Below are positions 7,329 through 15,768 of a DNA stretch of 64,000 nt, piece by piece (position 1 is the stretch's first letter; each line of letters begins with the position of its first letter). The DNA is from a bacterium D16-50 (GTDB lineage: Bacteria; Bacillota; Clostridia; Lachnospirales; Lachnospiraceae), in assembly GCA_003612485.1 (NCBI GenBank), contig RAZA01000001.1:1-64000 (forward strand), in the 5' to 3' direction. The notes under the pieces were generated by a model. The model worked only from the letters and a program-made list of their open reading frames with translations, was not told the origin of the DNA and did not search any database. The position numbers and the translations under genes were made by a program.

Positions 7329-9509
7329 TTATTCCGCCATCCCGAAGTCTATGGTTCTGGTGAATCTGTCGCAGTTCTCCACCACAATCTTCACCGGCAT
7401 ACCCAGCTTATAGCTTTTTCCGGTGGCCTGACCCACCATTTCACAAGCGTTCTCGTCGTAGTTAAAGTAATCTCCCGACAGCTTCGACACATGCACCATG
7501 CCCTCCACGGTGTCGGGCAGCTCCACGTATATGCCCCAGCTGGTGATTCCGGAAATCACTCCCTCGTAGGTTTCTCCGATCCGCTCCTCCATATACTCCA
7601 CCTTTTTCAGCTTATCCGTCTCCCGCTCCGCCTCATCCGCCCGGCGCTCCGTCTCCGAAGAATGCTTTGCGACCTCCGGCAGGATCTCCCGGTAGTGGGA
7701 AATGCGCTCGTCACTCATCCTCCCCCTCAGCTGATCCTTGATGATTCTGTGAATCTGCAGATCGGGATACCTTCGGATCGGAGATGTAAAATGGCAGTAG
7801 AACTGACATGCCAGCCCGAAGTGCCCGCTGCACTCCACGCTGTATTTCGCCTGCTTCATGCTGCGCAGCGCCAGCCGGCTGACCATTGCCTCCTCCGGAG
7901 TGCCCGAAACCTTGGCAAGAAGCTTCTGAATCTCCTTGGGATGCACCTCGTCCCCCGAGGTCTTCTGCCCCGTCCTCCCCACGGCCTTCATATAATAGCC
8001 CAGATTGTTGATGAATGCGGAAAGCTTCCTGATTCGCTCTCCGTCGGGCACATCATGAACCCTATACACAAAAGGCATCTCCATCCAATAGAAATGCTGC
8101 GCCACCGTCTCATTGGCGGCCAGCATGAAATCCTCTATGATATCCGTAGCCACATTGCGCTCATAGGCCTTGATCTCCAAAGGATGTCCTTCCTTGTCCA
8201 GAAGGATCTTGCATTCGGGAAAATCGAAATCGATGGATCCTCTCTTTCTTCTTTTGGCCCGGAGCAGCTCCGCCAGATCCCTCATCTCGCGAAACATGGG
8301 CAGGAGTTCCCCATACCTGCCATGCTCGCCCTCAGCAAGGTTTTCCTCCTCCAGAAGCCCCTTGACCACTGTATAGCTCATTCTCTCGTCCACTCTGATC
8401 ACCGACTCGCAGATATCGTAGTCAATGATATTTCCCGCCAGATCGATGGTCATCAGGCAGCTCAATGCCAGACGGTCCTCCCCCTGATTCAGGGAGCAGA
8501 TCCCGTTAGAAAGCGCATGGGGCAGCATGGGAATCACTCTGTCCACCAGATAGACGCTGGTTCCCCTCTGCAGAGCCTCTCGATCCAGAGCGGAATTCTC
8601 CTGCACATAATTGGTCACATCCGCAATATGCACTCCCAGCCTATATTTTTCTCCGTCAAAGGACAAGCTTACCGCATCGTCCAGATCCTTGGCGTCCTCC
8701 CCGTCTATAGTTACCATAACCACGTCCCGCAGATCCCGCCGTCCTGCCATATCCGCCTCGGACACTGCCTGAGAGACCCGCTCTGCCTGATTCAGAATCT
8801 TCTCCGAGAATTCTACCGGCAGCTCATACCCCCGCACGATTGACATGATATCCACTCCGGGATCATTGATATGTCCTATGATCTCCACGATCCTGCCCTC
8901 GGGATTCCTTCCGTCGCCGCCGTAATCCGTCAGCTCCGCCACTACCTTATGGCCGTTCACTGCCCCCTTGGATCGTTCCACCGGAATAAAGACATCTCTG
9001 TCCAGCTTTGTATTGTCGGGAACCACAAATCCGTAATTTTCGCGGGATCGCTGGTAGGTGCCTACCACCTGCGTCATTCCTCTGGAGACAATCCGCACCA
9101 CCTGCGCCTCCTGCCTCCTGCCTGACGCCTCCGGCAGAAGCGCCACCTCCACTGTGTCCCTATGGAAGGCACCGCCCGTCTTGTCCTCAGGGATAAACAG
9201 ATCCTCTTCCCTACCCTCTACCTCCACAAAACCGAAGCCCTTGGAGCTGCCGATAAAGGTGCCCGTCAAAAAACGGCCGTTGGATTTCACGTACTTCCCC
9301 TTTGAGGTGAGGCTCAGCTTTCCCTCCGCCAGAAGCTCCTGCAGCACCAGACGCAGTTCCTCCCTGTCCTCCTTTGCAACCTGAAGGAACATCGCCAGCT
9401 CCTTCTCCTTCATGGGGACGTAGATCGGGTCATTCATCAGATCGCATATAACCTTTTTTCTCGCCTCCATGGACTTCTTTTCCGTCCGATTCGTTCTGTT
9501 TTCTTCCAT
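7329..9509 (-). CDS. rnr: Ribonuclease R
   Basis: A 726-residue 3'-5' exoribonuclease that degrades structured RNA and works with trans-translation. The order is an N-terminal helical domain, two cold-shock OB folds, the RNB catalytic domain with the acidic metal-binding run TIDGEDAKDLDDAVSL and HIADVTNYV, the conserved HALSNGICSLNQGEDRL, and a C-terminal S1 domain (EGVISGITSWGIYVELP). The ATG at 9509 follows AAGGAGG; the frame stays open to 9587 but that extension crosses the secG terminator. The tail is short, without the Lys-rich end seen in some relatives. The gene lies between secG and smpB. Confidence 0.95.
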   Translation of the reverse strand: MEENRTNRTEKKSMEARKKVICDLMNDPIYVPMKEKELAMFLQVAKEDREELRLVLQELLAEGKLSLTSKGKYVKSNGRFLTGTFIGSSKGFGFVEVEGREEDLFIPEDKTGGAFHRDTVEVALLPEASGRRQEAQVVRIVSRGMTQVVGTYQRSRENYGFVVPDNTKLDRDVFIPVERSKGAVNGHKVVAELTDYGGDGRNPEGRIVEIIGHINDPGVDIMSIVRGYELPVEFSEKILNQAERVSQAVSEADMAGRRDLRDVVMVTIDGEDAKDLDDAVSLSFDGEKYRLGVHIADVTNYVQENSALDREALQRGTSVYLVDRVIPMLPHALSNGICSLNQGEDRLALSCLMTIDLAGNIIDYDICESVIRVDERMSYTVVKGLLEEENLAEGEHGRYGELLPMFREMRDLAELLRAKRRKRGSIDFDFPECKILLDKEGHPLEIKAYERNVATDIIEDFMLAANETVAQHFYWMEMPFVYRVHDVPDGERIRKLSAFINNLGYYMKAVGRTGQKTSGDEVHPKEIQKLLAKVSGTPEEAMVSRLALRSMKQAKYSVECSGHFGLACQFYCHFTSPIRRYPDLQIHRIIKDQLRGRMSDERISHYREILPEVAKHSSETERRADEAERETDKLKKVEYMEERIGETYEGVISGITSWGIYVELPDTVEGMVHVSKLSGDYFNYDENACEMVGQATGKSYKLGMPVKIVVENCDRFTRTIDFGMAE

Positions 9510-9540
9510 AAACCTCCTTATGCCAGTCTCAAAAACCGCC

Positions 9541-9580
9541 CAAATACAAAAGGACACCCCTGCAGCCGGCAAGAGTGTCC
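9541..9580 (-). terminator. Terminator between secG and rnr
   Basis: Minus strand stem GGACAC...GTGTCC with an inner TGC/GCA pairing (9552-9580), followed by TTTTGTATTTG. It may be partial, because no separate rnr promoter is obvious and rnr starts only 30 bases further. Confidence 0.7.
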
Positions 9581-9593
9581 CTTCCACTTTCCT

Positions 9594-9839
9594 CTAAAAC
9601 ACATTCAGATTCAGCACAGCCGCCAGAACCATGAACAGCACGGCCGCAACCTTGGTAAGCTTCACCAAAAGCCCTTCCATGGAACGTCCCTTGTTCTTGC
9701 CCCAGTAGGTCTCCGCCACGCCGCTGATAGCTCCAAGCCCAGCCGACTTACCCTCCTGCATCAATACCAGCACCACAAGCGCTATACATACAAATATGAA
9801 AATAACGGTCAACAAAATCCTTACTGTTCCCAAAACCAC
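9594..9839 (-). CDS. secG: Preprotein translocase subunit SecG
   Basis: A roughly 80-residue membrane protein with two membrane segments (about 5-27 and 57-79) and the conserved cytoplasmic loop VLMQEGKSAGLGAISG. It joins SecY and SecE in the protein export channel. No ATG is available: the frame opens at GTG 9839, only one base after AGGAGG, while a TTG at 9833 sits seven bases after it and is the better placed start (79 residues). It leads the secG-rnr-smpB-ssrA group and has its own promoter at 9886-9914. Confidence 0.93.
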   Translation of the reverse strand: MVLGTVRILLTVIFIFVCIALVVLVLMQEGKSAGLGAISGVAETYWGKNKGRSMEGLLVKLTKVAAVLFMVLAAVLNLNVF

Positions 9840-9885
9840 ACCTCCTGCCCTAGAATAGCTTCTCCGCTTTCCCTAAGTAAAATCC

Positions 9886-9914
9886 ATACTACCATAAATA
9901 ACTATAAAAGACAA
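9886..9914 (-). promoter_or_regulatory. secG: Promoter of secG
   Basis: Minus strand TTGTCT (9909-9914), 17-base spacer, TAGTAT (9886-9891), about 45 bases before the secG start. From 9915 to 10049 I see nothing else. Confidence 0.65.
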
Positions 9915-10049
9915 GAACATTTTAATCGAATTCTTCTCTAATGCCATAATATTGCTTGTTTTTCATTCTTTCACGGCGGCATGTCCGTACTGTTGCCCCG
10001 TATTCACGTCCGGTATTCCCACCATGCTTTAAAAGAATGCCGCTCCACT

Positions 10050-11459
10050 TCACATTTCCGCCGCCTTCAGCATGATGGCGCACTCTACCCGCTTCCTCTC
10101 CAGCTCACAGCCCACGTCATAGGTTGCGTTCACATCCCCATGGAAATTGTAGGCATTGGCGGCACAGCCTCCGCTGCAATAGAATCGCGCGAAGCAGTCC
10201 CTGCACTTTTCCTTGGCGTAAACATTGCAGCATTTGAACTGGTCCCGAATGTCCTCCCTGAGGATTCCCTCCTCCACATTGCCCATGAGAAACTTTTCGT
10301 TCCCCACAAACTGATGGCAGGGATACAGATCCCCCCAGGGAGTCACGGCCAGATATTCCGTCCCCGACCCGCATCCGGAAAGCCGCTTTGCCACACAAGG
10401 CCCTCCCTCCAGATCGATCATGAAATGAAAGAACTGAAAACCATTCCCCTCTCTTTTTCTCCTCAGCATCTCCGCCGCCAGTTTGTCATACTCCTCCTTC
10501 AGCTTCGGAAGGTCTTCCTCCCGGATGGAGTAGTCGGCCTCCGGAGGCGCCACCACCGGCTCCACGGAGATCTGCTTAAAGCCCAGATCCGCAAGATGGA
10601 GCACATCCTCAGAAAAATCAAGGTTATTGCGGGTGAATGTCCCCCGGACATAATAGTTCAGCTGCTCCCTGCTCTCCGCCGCCCTCTGAAACTTCGGAAC
10701 GATCAGGTCATAGCTGCCCTGCCCGCCCCGGAAAGGCCGCATCCTATCATGGATCTGCTTCCTGCCGTCGATGCTCAGGACGAGGTTGGACATCTCCTTG
10801 TTTGCAAACTCCAGAATCTCCTCGTTCAGAAGCACGCCGTTGGTGGTGAGGGTGAACCGAAATTTTTTATTATACGCCGGCTCCAGACTCCTTCCATACT
10901 CCACAAGGCGCTTCACCACATCCCAATTCATCAGCGGCTCCCCGCCGAAGAAGTCCACCTCCAGATTCACCCGGTTTCCGGAATTGGCAACCAGAAAATC
11001 CAGTGCCTTCTTCCCCACCTCAAAGCTCATCAGAGCGCGCCTGCCATGGTATTCTCCCTCCTCCGCAAAACAGTACTTGCAGGCAAGATTACAGTCATGT
11101 GCAATATGCAGACAAAGGGCCTTCACCACGGTCCTGCGCTTTTTGAAATCATAGACATAGTTCTCGTAGATATCCGGTGCAAAAAGCAGGCCCTCCGCCT
11201 CCAGCTCCAGTATCTCCTCCACTGCCTCGCTGATTTCCTCATCCGCGGCATTCACCGGTTCCTCCCCGGCCCATGCGCTATGTATCCGGTCCAGAACCGC
11301 TTCCTTCACCGCCCCCGCATCCTTACGGCCCTCCTTCATCAGGTCCTCCACAAACGGCAGTATCCGGTAGACCAGCTCGTCCACCACATGAACCGAACCG
11401 CTGTTTACATCCAGCACGATATTGTATCCGTTGTTCTTGTATCGATGTATCACTTTCAT
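10050..11459 (-). CDS. scfB: SCIFF peptide maturase (radical SAM/SPASM)
   Basis: A 469-residue radical SAM enzyme that installs thioether crosslinks in the SCIFF peptide encoded just upstream. The N-terminal part is a peptide-binding PqqD-like region. The radical SAM cluster motif CNLACKYC is at about residue 122, GGEPLMN follows, and the C-terminal SPASM region holds auxiliary-cluster cysteines (CGSG, YPCHQF, CCNVYAKEKCRDC, YCSGGCAANAY, VGCELE). ATG 11459 lies two bases after AGGAGG. It is 172 bases behind scfA, with a hairpin between that may lower its expression relative to the precursor. Confidence 0.95.
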   Translation of the reverse strand: MKVIHRYKNNGYNIVLDVNSGSVHVVDELVYRILPFVEDLMKEGRKDAGAVKEAVLDRIHSAWAGEEPVNAADEEISEAVEEILELEAEGLLFAPDIYENYVYDFKKRRTVVKALCLHIAHDCNLACKYCFAEEGEYHGRRALMSFEVGKKALDFLVANSGNRVNLEVDFFGGEPLMNWDVVKRLVEYGRSLEPAYNKKFRFTLTTNGVLLNEEILEFANKEMSNLVLSIDGRKQIHDRMRPFRGGQGSYDLIVPKFQRAAESREQLNYYVRGTFTRNNLDFSEDVLHLADLGFKQISVEPVVAPPEADYSIREEDLPKLKEEYDKLAAEMLRRKREGNGFQFFHFMIDLEGGPCVAKRLSGCGSGTEYLAVTPWGDLYPCHQFVGNEKFLMGNVEEGILREDIRDQFKCCNVYAKEKCRDCFARFYCSGGCAANAYNFHGDVNATYDVGCELERKRVECAIMLKAAEM

Positions 11460-11581
11460 ATCCTCCTGCCCCTTCAGGCATTCAAATCATCCTTTTGTTC
11501 TGCCGGATATCCCAAAAACTATCCCTGATCTTTCACAGAAGCCAGCGCCGCTGCCACAGCATGCTTTTCCCACGAAACATA

Positions 11582-11601
11582 GGCAGCGAAAACTCGCTGC
11601 C
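11582..11601 (-). terminator. Hairpin between scfA and scfB
   Basis: Minus strand GGCAGCG, six-base loop, CGCTGCC, followed by TATGTTTCG. The weak T run suggests an attenuator or RNA-stabilising end rather than a full terminator, which would give more precursor than enzyme. Confidence 0.5.
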
Positions 11602-11631
11602 CGTCTCTATCCCCGGCTTATGCCCATGTAC

Positions 11632-11775
11632 TTATTTCGCCTTCTCGCAGCGTTGATTGCCCACGGTGCAGGAAGTCTTGCATGCGGACTGGCAGGAAGT
11701 CTGGCACTCGCCGCAGCCCCCCTTCTTCATGGACTCCTTCAGGTTTCTGGTCACCAGTGTCTTGATGTGCTTCAT
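11632..11775 (-). CDS. scfA: SCIFF peptide precursor (six cysteines in forty-five)
   Basis: A 47-residue peptide, MKHIKTLVTRN at the start and QRCEKAK at the end. Six cysteines lie at residues 21, 24, 28, 32, 36 and 43 in the spacing of the SCIFF family found across Clostridia. The cysteines are interleaved with Thr/Ser (QTSC, KTSC), the acceptors for thioether bridges made by the neighbouring maturase. ATG 11775 follows AGGAGG nine bases upstream. The mature function of SCIFF is not established. Confidence 0.95.
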   Translation of the reverse strand: MKHIKTLVTRNLKESMKKGGCGECQTSCQSACKTSCTVGNQRCEKAK

Positions 11776-11810
11776 ATCACATAACCTCCTATTCTGAAAT
11801 GAACATCCCT

Positions 11811-11839
11811 ACTATAACATAGGATTTTCGTTTTTTCAA
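11811..11839 (-). promoter_or_regulatory. scfA: Promoter of scfA
   Basis: Minus strand TTGAAA (11834-11839), 17-base spacer, TATAGT (11811-11816), about 35 bases before the scfA start codon. Confidence 0.75.
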
Positions 11840-11876
11840 GGTAGATTTTGGGATCTGCCCCCTTCCTCAGCCATAA

Positions 11877-11921
11877 ATGTATGTAATTTATACTGAACTA
11901 TGTTGGTTAAATTACATACAT
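11877..11921 (+). promoter_or_regulatory. Promoter region of peptide transporter operon 1, inside a 14-base dyad
   Basis: The -10 box TATACT is at 11889-11894. The 27 bases 11882-11908, including this box and GAACTATGTTGGTT after it, recur exactly in front of operon 2 (30142-30168, opposite strand). Here, but not there, the segment is enclosed by a perfect 14-base inverted repeat (ATGTATGTAATTTA, 11877-11890, and its complement 11908-11921). No good -35 box lies 17 bases upstream, unlike operon 2, so this promoter may need an activator. Confidence 0.6.
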
Positions 11922-11927
11922 GCTTTA

Positions 11928-11937
11928 TTGTATACAA
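11928..11937 (+). promoter_or_regulatory. GntR-type operator candidate, operon 1
   Basis: The perfect palindrome TTGTATACAA, continued by GTAT, lies about 35 bases after the -10 box. It matches the TNGTNNACNA pattern typical of GntR/FadR-family operators and recurs as TTGTATACAG-GTAT at the same place in operon 2. The position would suit a repressor. No GntR gene is in the window. Confidence 0.5.
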
Positions 11938-12068
11938 GTATCCAATAAAGGTGCGAATAGGACTGTGATTCAGGCCTTTTTATCAGGTCGGACAGTTTAA
12001 AACAATAAAGCATAAAAGTGTGGGCAGCGCTTAGAAGCGTGCTCACCATCATTTAAGGAGGAGAGATT

Positions 12069-14642
12069 ATGAAAAGAAAGAAATTTCTTGCGCTGTTGCT
12101 GGCGGTTTCCATGGCATTGTCATTGGCAGCCTGCGGCGACGATTCGGGAGACGCTTCCGCCAACAGCGGCGGCAGCTCGGATGGTAGCAGCCAGAGCACC
12201 CAAGACACACAAGAAAAACAAGACACTCAGGATTCCCAGACTCCTGTGGCAGAGAACGCTACATATACGTTTAATACCTCTGCCAGTACACTGCCTGCCG
12301 GCTGGAACCCTCACACTTACCAGACCGCAGATGACGCTGTGTACTTTGACTATACCACCGACAGTCTGTACGCCTTGTTCTTCAACGATCAGATCCACCC
12401 GCTGGAAGGCCGCGAGGCTTTTGATGGCTACGTGGTCGTCCCTTCCATGGCAGCCGATTTTCCGGTGGACGTCACCGAGAAGGTCAAGGCCTCTCATCCG
12501 CAGTTCAACATCCCTGAGAGCGCTACCTCCGGCTATGCCTGGAGCGTCAAGCTCCGCGACGATCTGAAGTGGGACGATGGCACCCCCATCACCGCTCAGG
12601 ACTTCGTGGACTCTCTGGAGCGCTGCCTGCGCCCCGAGCTGCTTAACTACCGCTCAAGCGACTATAACCGCGGCACCTATGCCGTTGTCAACGCTGAGAA
12701 CTACGCTCTGGCCGGCAATCCTGTGTTCCAGAGCTTCGCAGATGCCGGTACCACCTACGCCGACTTCATCGCGAACGGCGGTACCGACGATCAGGTGGCC
12801 GTGGACATGAACGGCTTCTGGGGCGTTACCGGCCCCGACAGCCGGTTCAACTGGGGCTATATCACCGATGACAACATGGTGCGAGACCCCGCCGTGGCGG
12901 AGGGAGAAGACGAGGACTATGTCTCTGCCAAGTACTTGTGGGACAACTACCTTGGCCCCGATGGCGCCTATGCCGGCAGCGGCTACGACTCCCAGTACGC
13001 CGGCACCATCAGCTACCCCTACGAGGCGGGCTACTCCTTTGATAACGTGGGCCTCTTCGTGAGCGGTGACAATGAGCTGACATTTGTCTATGCGAACGCA
13101 CTGGAAGGCTTCTACCTGATGACCTACGGCATGAGCACCCAGTATCTGGTCAAGAGTGACCTATACGATGCCAACCTGAAGGAAACCGAGAGCGCCTCAG
13201 GCTCCGTTTGGTCCAGCACCTACGGCACCGGCATGGATACTTCCGTTTCCTACGGCCCCTATAAGATGAGTGAATTCCAGGCCGATAAACTCATGCACTT
13301 CGTCAGAAACGAGAACTGGTGGGGCTGGGACAGCGATGTCTACACCTACGTGGATCCCGAAGACGGCAATACCTACCAAATGTATCAGACCACTGATGTG
13401 GACATCCAGTATGTCAAGGAGTCCGCTACCCGTAAGCAGATGTTCCTGGCCGGCCAGCTCATATCCTACGGCCTGCAGTCCGAGGATTTCGACCAGTACC
13501 GCACCTCCGACTACTACTATGCCACGCCTGCGGAGACCATTTATTTCCTGCTCTTCAACGGCCATGAAAAAGTAATTCAGGAGCGTGAGAACGCCGCCGA
13601 CTTCGACAAGAACACCACCGATCTGGAGATGCAGATGCTGGAGAACTTCCGCCGGGCCTGCGCCGTGGCGATCGACCGCGAAAACTTTGCAGCCACCGTG
13701 TCTCCCTCACGTCAGGGCGGCTACGCATTCGTCGGCAACACCTATATTTATGATCCTGAGACCTGCGCCTACTACCGTGACACGCCTCAGGCGAAGCAGG
13801 CTCTGGTGGACTTTTACTCTATCGATCTGGCCAACTATGACAACGATCTGGATAAGGCCGTGGACGCCATCACCGGCTATGATCCCGAGACTGCCAAGGC
13901 GAAGTTCCAGGAGGCCTATGAAGAGGGCATTGAGAAAGGCTACATCACCGACACTGACGGCGACGGCAAATCCGACCAGACCATTACCATGGTCTACGCC
14001 ATGAGCGACGAGGTAGACGACTTCTTCCGCAAGACCTTTGAGTACCTGAATACTTCTCTGAACAAGGCGGCCGAGGGCACCGGTCTCGAGGGCAAGATCC
14101 TGATCACCCCCTCCGCCCCCGTGGGCAACAAGTGGTCTGACAATCTTCGCAACGGTGTGATGGACACCCAGATGGCCGGCTGGTCCGGTGCCACTCTGGA
14201 TCCCTTCGGCATGGCCGATACCTGGACCGATGCCAACAAAGCTTACTGGGGCAATTGGTTCGATGCCAGCAAGTACGACCTGACCATCAATCTGGACGGA
14301 GCGGACATCACCATGAGCGTCCGCGACTGGGCCCTCTGCCTGAACGGTGCGATGAAGACCGCTCAGGACGGCAAGGAGTATAACTTCGGCTACGGTCAGA
14401 CCAGCGTGGACAATCGTCTGAACATTCTGGCCGAAATCGAAAAGTTCATGCTCACCGCCTACAACTGCGTACCGATCATGCAGAACGGATCCGGTTCCCT
14501 GCTGAGCCAGCAGGTCTACTATGTGGTGGAGGAGTACAACCCCATGATGAAACGCGGCGGCATCCAGTACATGAAGTATAACTACAATGACGCCGAGTGG
14601 GCCGAGTACGTCGCTTCTCAGGGCGGCACCCTTCAGTATTGA
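12069..14642 (+). CDS. Oligopeptide ABC transporter substrate-binding lipoprotein, copy 1
   Basis: An 857-residue family 5 solute-binding protein. It opens with MKRKKFLALLLAVSMALSLAAC (lipobox LAAC at about residue 22) and a Ser/Gln/Asp-rich linker, so it is a surface lipoprotein. The conserved region WSVKLRDDLKWDDGTPITAQDFVDS places it in the DppA/OppA fold. It is some 300 residues longer than OppA, mainly through acidic, aromatic-rich insertions in the first half. GGAGGAGAG precedes the ATG. It is followed by two RNA hairpins and the permease and ATPase genes. The paralogue is at 27539-30058. The ligand, presumably a large peptide, is inference. Confidence 0.92.
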   Translation: MKRKKFLALLLAVSMALSLAACGDDSGDASANSGGSSDGSSQSTQDTQEKQDTQDSQTPVAENATYTFNTSASTLPAGWNPHTYQTADDAVYFDYTTDSLYALFFNDQIHPLEGREAFDGYVVVPSMAADFPVDVTEKVKASHPQFNIPESATSGYAWSVKLRDDLKWDDGTPITAQDFVDSLERCLRPELLNYRSSDYNRGTYAVVNAENYALAGNPVFQSFADAGTTYADFIANGGTDDQVAVDMNGFWGVTGPDSRFNWGYITDDNMVRDPAVAEGEDEDYVSAKYLWDNYLGPDGAYAGSGYDSQYAGTISYPYEAGYSFDNVGLFVSGDNELTFVYANALEGFYLMTYGMSTQYLVKSDLYDANLKETESASGSVWSSTYGTGMDTSVSYGPYKMSEFQADKLMHFVRNENWWGWDSDVYTYVDPEDGNTYQMYQTTDVDIQYVKESATRKQMFLAGQLISYGLQSEDFDQYRTSDYYYATPAETIYFLLFNGHEKVIQERENAADFDKNTTDLEMQMLENFRRACAVAIDRENFAATVSPSRQGGYAFVGNTYIYDPETCAYYRDTPQAKQALVDFYSIDLANYDNDLDKAVDAITGYDPETAKAKFQEAYEEGIEKGYITDTDGDGKSDQTITMVYAMSDEVDDFFRKTFEYLNTSLNKAAEGTGLEGKILITPSAPVGNKWSDNLRNGVMDTQMAGWSGATLDPFGMADTWTDANKAYWGNWFDASKYDLTINLDGADITMSVRDWALCLNGAMKTAQDGKEYNFGYGQTSVDNRLNILAEIEKFMLTAYNCVPIMQNGSGSLLSQQVYYVVEEYNPMMKRGGIQYMKYNYNDAEWAEYVASQGGTLQY

Positions 14643-14684
14643 TTCCGGGCTTAAACTCAAATCTTTAATACGTAACGACAAAAA

Positions 14685-14713
14685 GGCAGGGGGCGGCTTT
14701 TCGCCCCTCCTGC
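14685..14713 (+). other. GC-rich hairpin after the binding-protein gene
   Basis: GGCAGGGGGCG and CGCCCCTCCTGC can pair around a TTTT loop, followed by TTATTAT. It could act as a partial terminator that sets binding protein above membrane components. Confidence 0.5.
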
Positions 14714-14723
14714 TTATTATCGC

Positions 14724-14774
14724 TGGTTCTCGTATATGTCCCGCAGCCGGGCTGAGGGGCATATACGAGAACCA
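14724..14774 (+). other. Long inverted repeat between binding protein and permease genes
   Basis: TGGTTCTCGTATATG and CATATACGAGAACCA form a 15-base perfect stem, extended to 19 by CCC/GGG after one mismatch, around a GC-rich loop. No T run follows, so an RNA-stabilising or processing role is more likely than termination. Placement just before the permease ribosome site fits differential expression within the operon. Confidence 0.7.
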
Positions 14775-14800
14775 ATAAAAAAGAAACGGAGGATCTTTGA

Positions 14801-15754
14801 ATGGTCAAATATATTCTCCAAAGAATGCTGTATATGATCATGGTGTTTTTTATCATCACTCTGATGTGCTTCGTTCTCGTCCGTATGCTCCCTCTGCCGG
14901 TGCTTCCGCCGGATGATCCGCATACTGCCGTGGTGCTTATGCGGCGGGAGGCCTTGGGCTATAACGAGCCGTATCTGGCGCAGTTTGGGCTGTTTTTGAA
15001 GAATATCTTTACCAATTGGGACTGGGGCCTCAGCGAGAAGCTGTACTTCGGCCAGAACGTGTGGGACATTTTTGTGGGCAAGCTGCCCGCCAGCATGATC
15101 GTCAACCTATATTCCATCATCGGTTCCATTCCGATCGGGATCGGTCTGGGCATTTTTGCTGCCCTGAAGAAGAACACCTGGATCGATTATGCTATCTCCA
15201 CCCTGACCATGGTGGTCATTTCGGTGCCCAGCTTTGTCTACGCCTTTTTGATCCAGTATATTTTCTGCTTTAAGCTCCAGTGGTTCCCCTTCCTCATGGC
15301 CGGCGGCACCAACTATTTTACGTGGAAGATGTTCCGTTCCCTGATCCCGCCGGTGATGGCCCTCTCCTTCGGCACCATCGCAGGATTCGCCCGCACCACC
15401 CGCGCCGAGCTGACCGAGGTGCTGACCAGCGAGTTCATGCTGCTGGCCCGCACCAAGGGCCTGACCCGCACTCAGGCCACGGTGAGCCATGCTCTGCGCA
15501 ACTGCTTTGTGGTCATTGTCCCCGCCATCTTCGGTGAGTTCATCGGTATTCTGGGCGGCTCCCTCATCATCGAGGGCATCTTCGCCATCCCCGGCGTGGG
15601 CGGCCTGACCCTGAACGCCATCAAGGGACTAGACTATAATATCTTCATGCTGTCCACCTGCTTCTACACCGCCATCGGGCTGGCGGCCAGTCTTGTGGTG
15701 GACGTCAGCTACGGCTTTATCGACCCGCGCATTCGCATGGGCTCCAAAAAGTAA
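14801..15754 (+). CDS. Peptide ABC transporter permease (OppB type), copy 1
   Basis: A 317-residue inner-membrane permease with about six membrane segments and the OppB/DppB signature: N-terminal helix, RMLP motif, then the permease domain with the coupling loop RAELTEVLTSEFMLLARTKGLTRTQATVSHALRN and C-terminal IEGIFAIPGVGGLTLNAI. It pairs with the OppC-type permease encoded next. GGAGG is eight bases before the ATG. The size is normal for the family, in contrast to its partners. Confidence 0.92.
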   Translation: MVKYILQRMLYMIMVFFIITLMCFVLVRMLPLPVLPPDDPHTAVVLMRREALGYNEPYLAQFGLFLKNIFTNWDWGLSEKLYFGQNVWDIFVGKLPASMIVNLYSIIGSIPIGIGLGIFAALKKNTWIDYAISTLTMVVISVPSFVYAFLIQYIFCFKLQWFPFLMAGGTNYFTWKMFRSLIPPVMALSFGTIAGFARTTRAELTEVLTSEFMLLARTKGLTRTQATVSHALRNCFVVIVPAIFGEFIGILGGSLIIEGIFAIPGVGGLTLNAIKGLDYNIFMLSTCFYTAIGLAASLVVDVSYGFIDPRIRMGSKK

Positions 15755-15768
15755 GGGGGGAGTAAACG

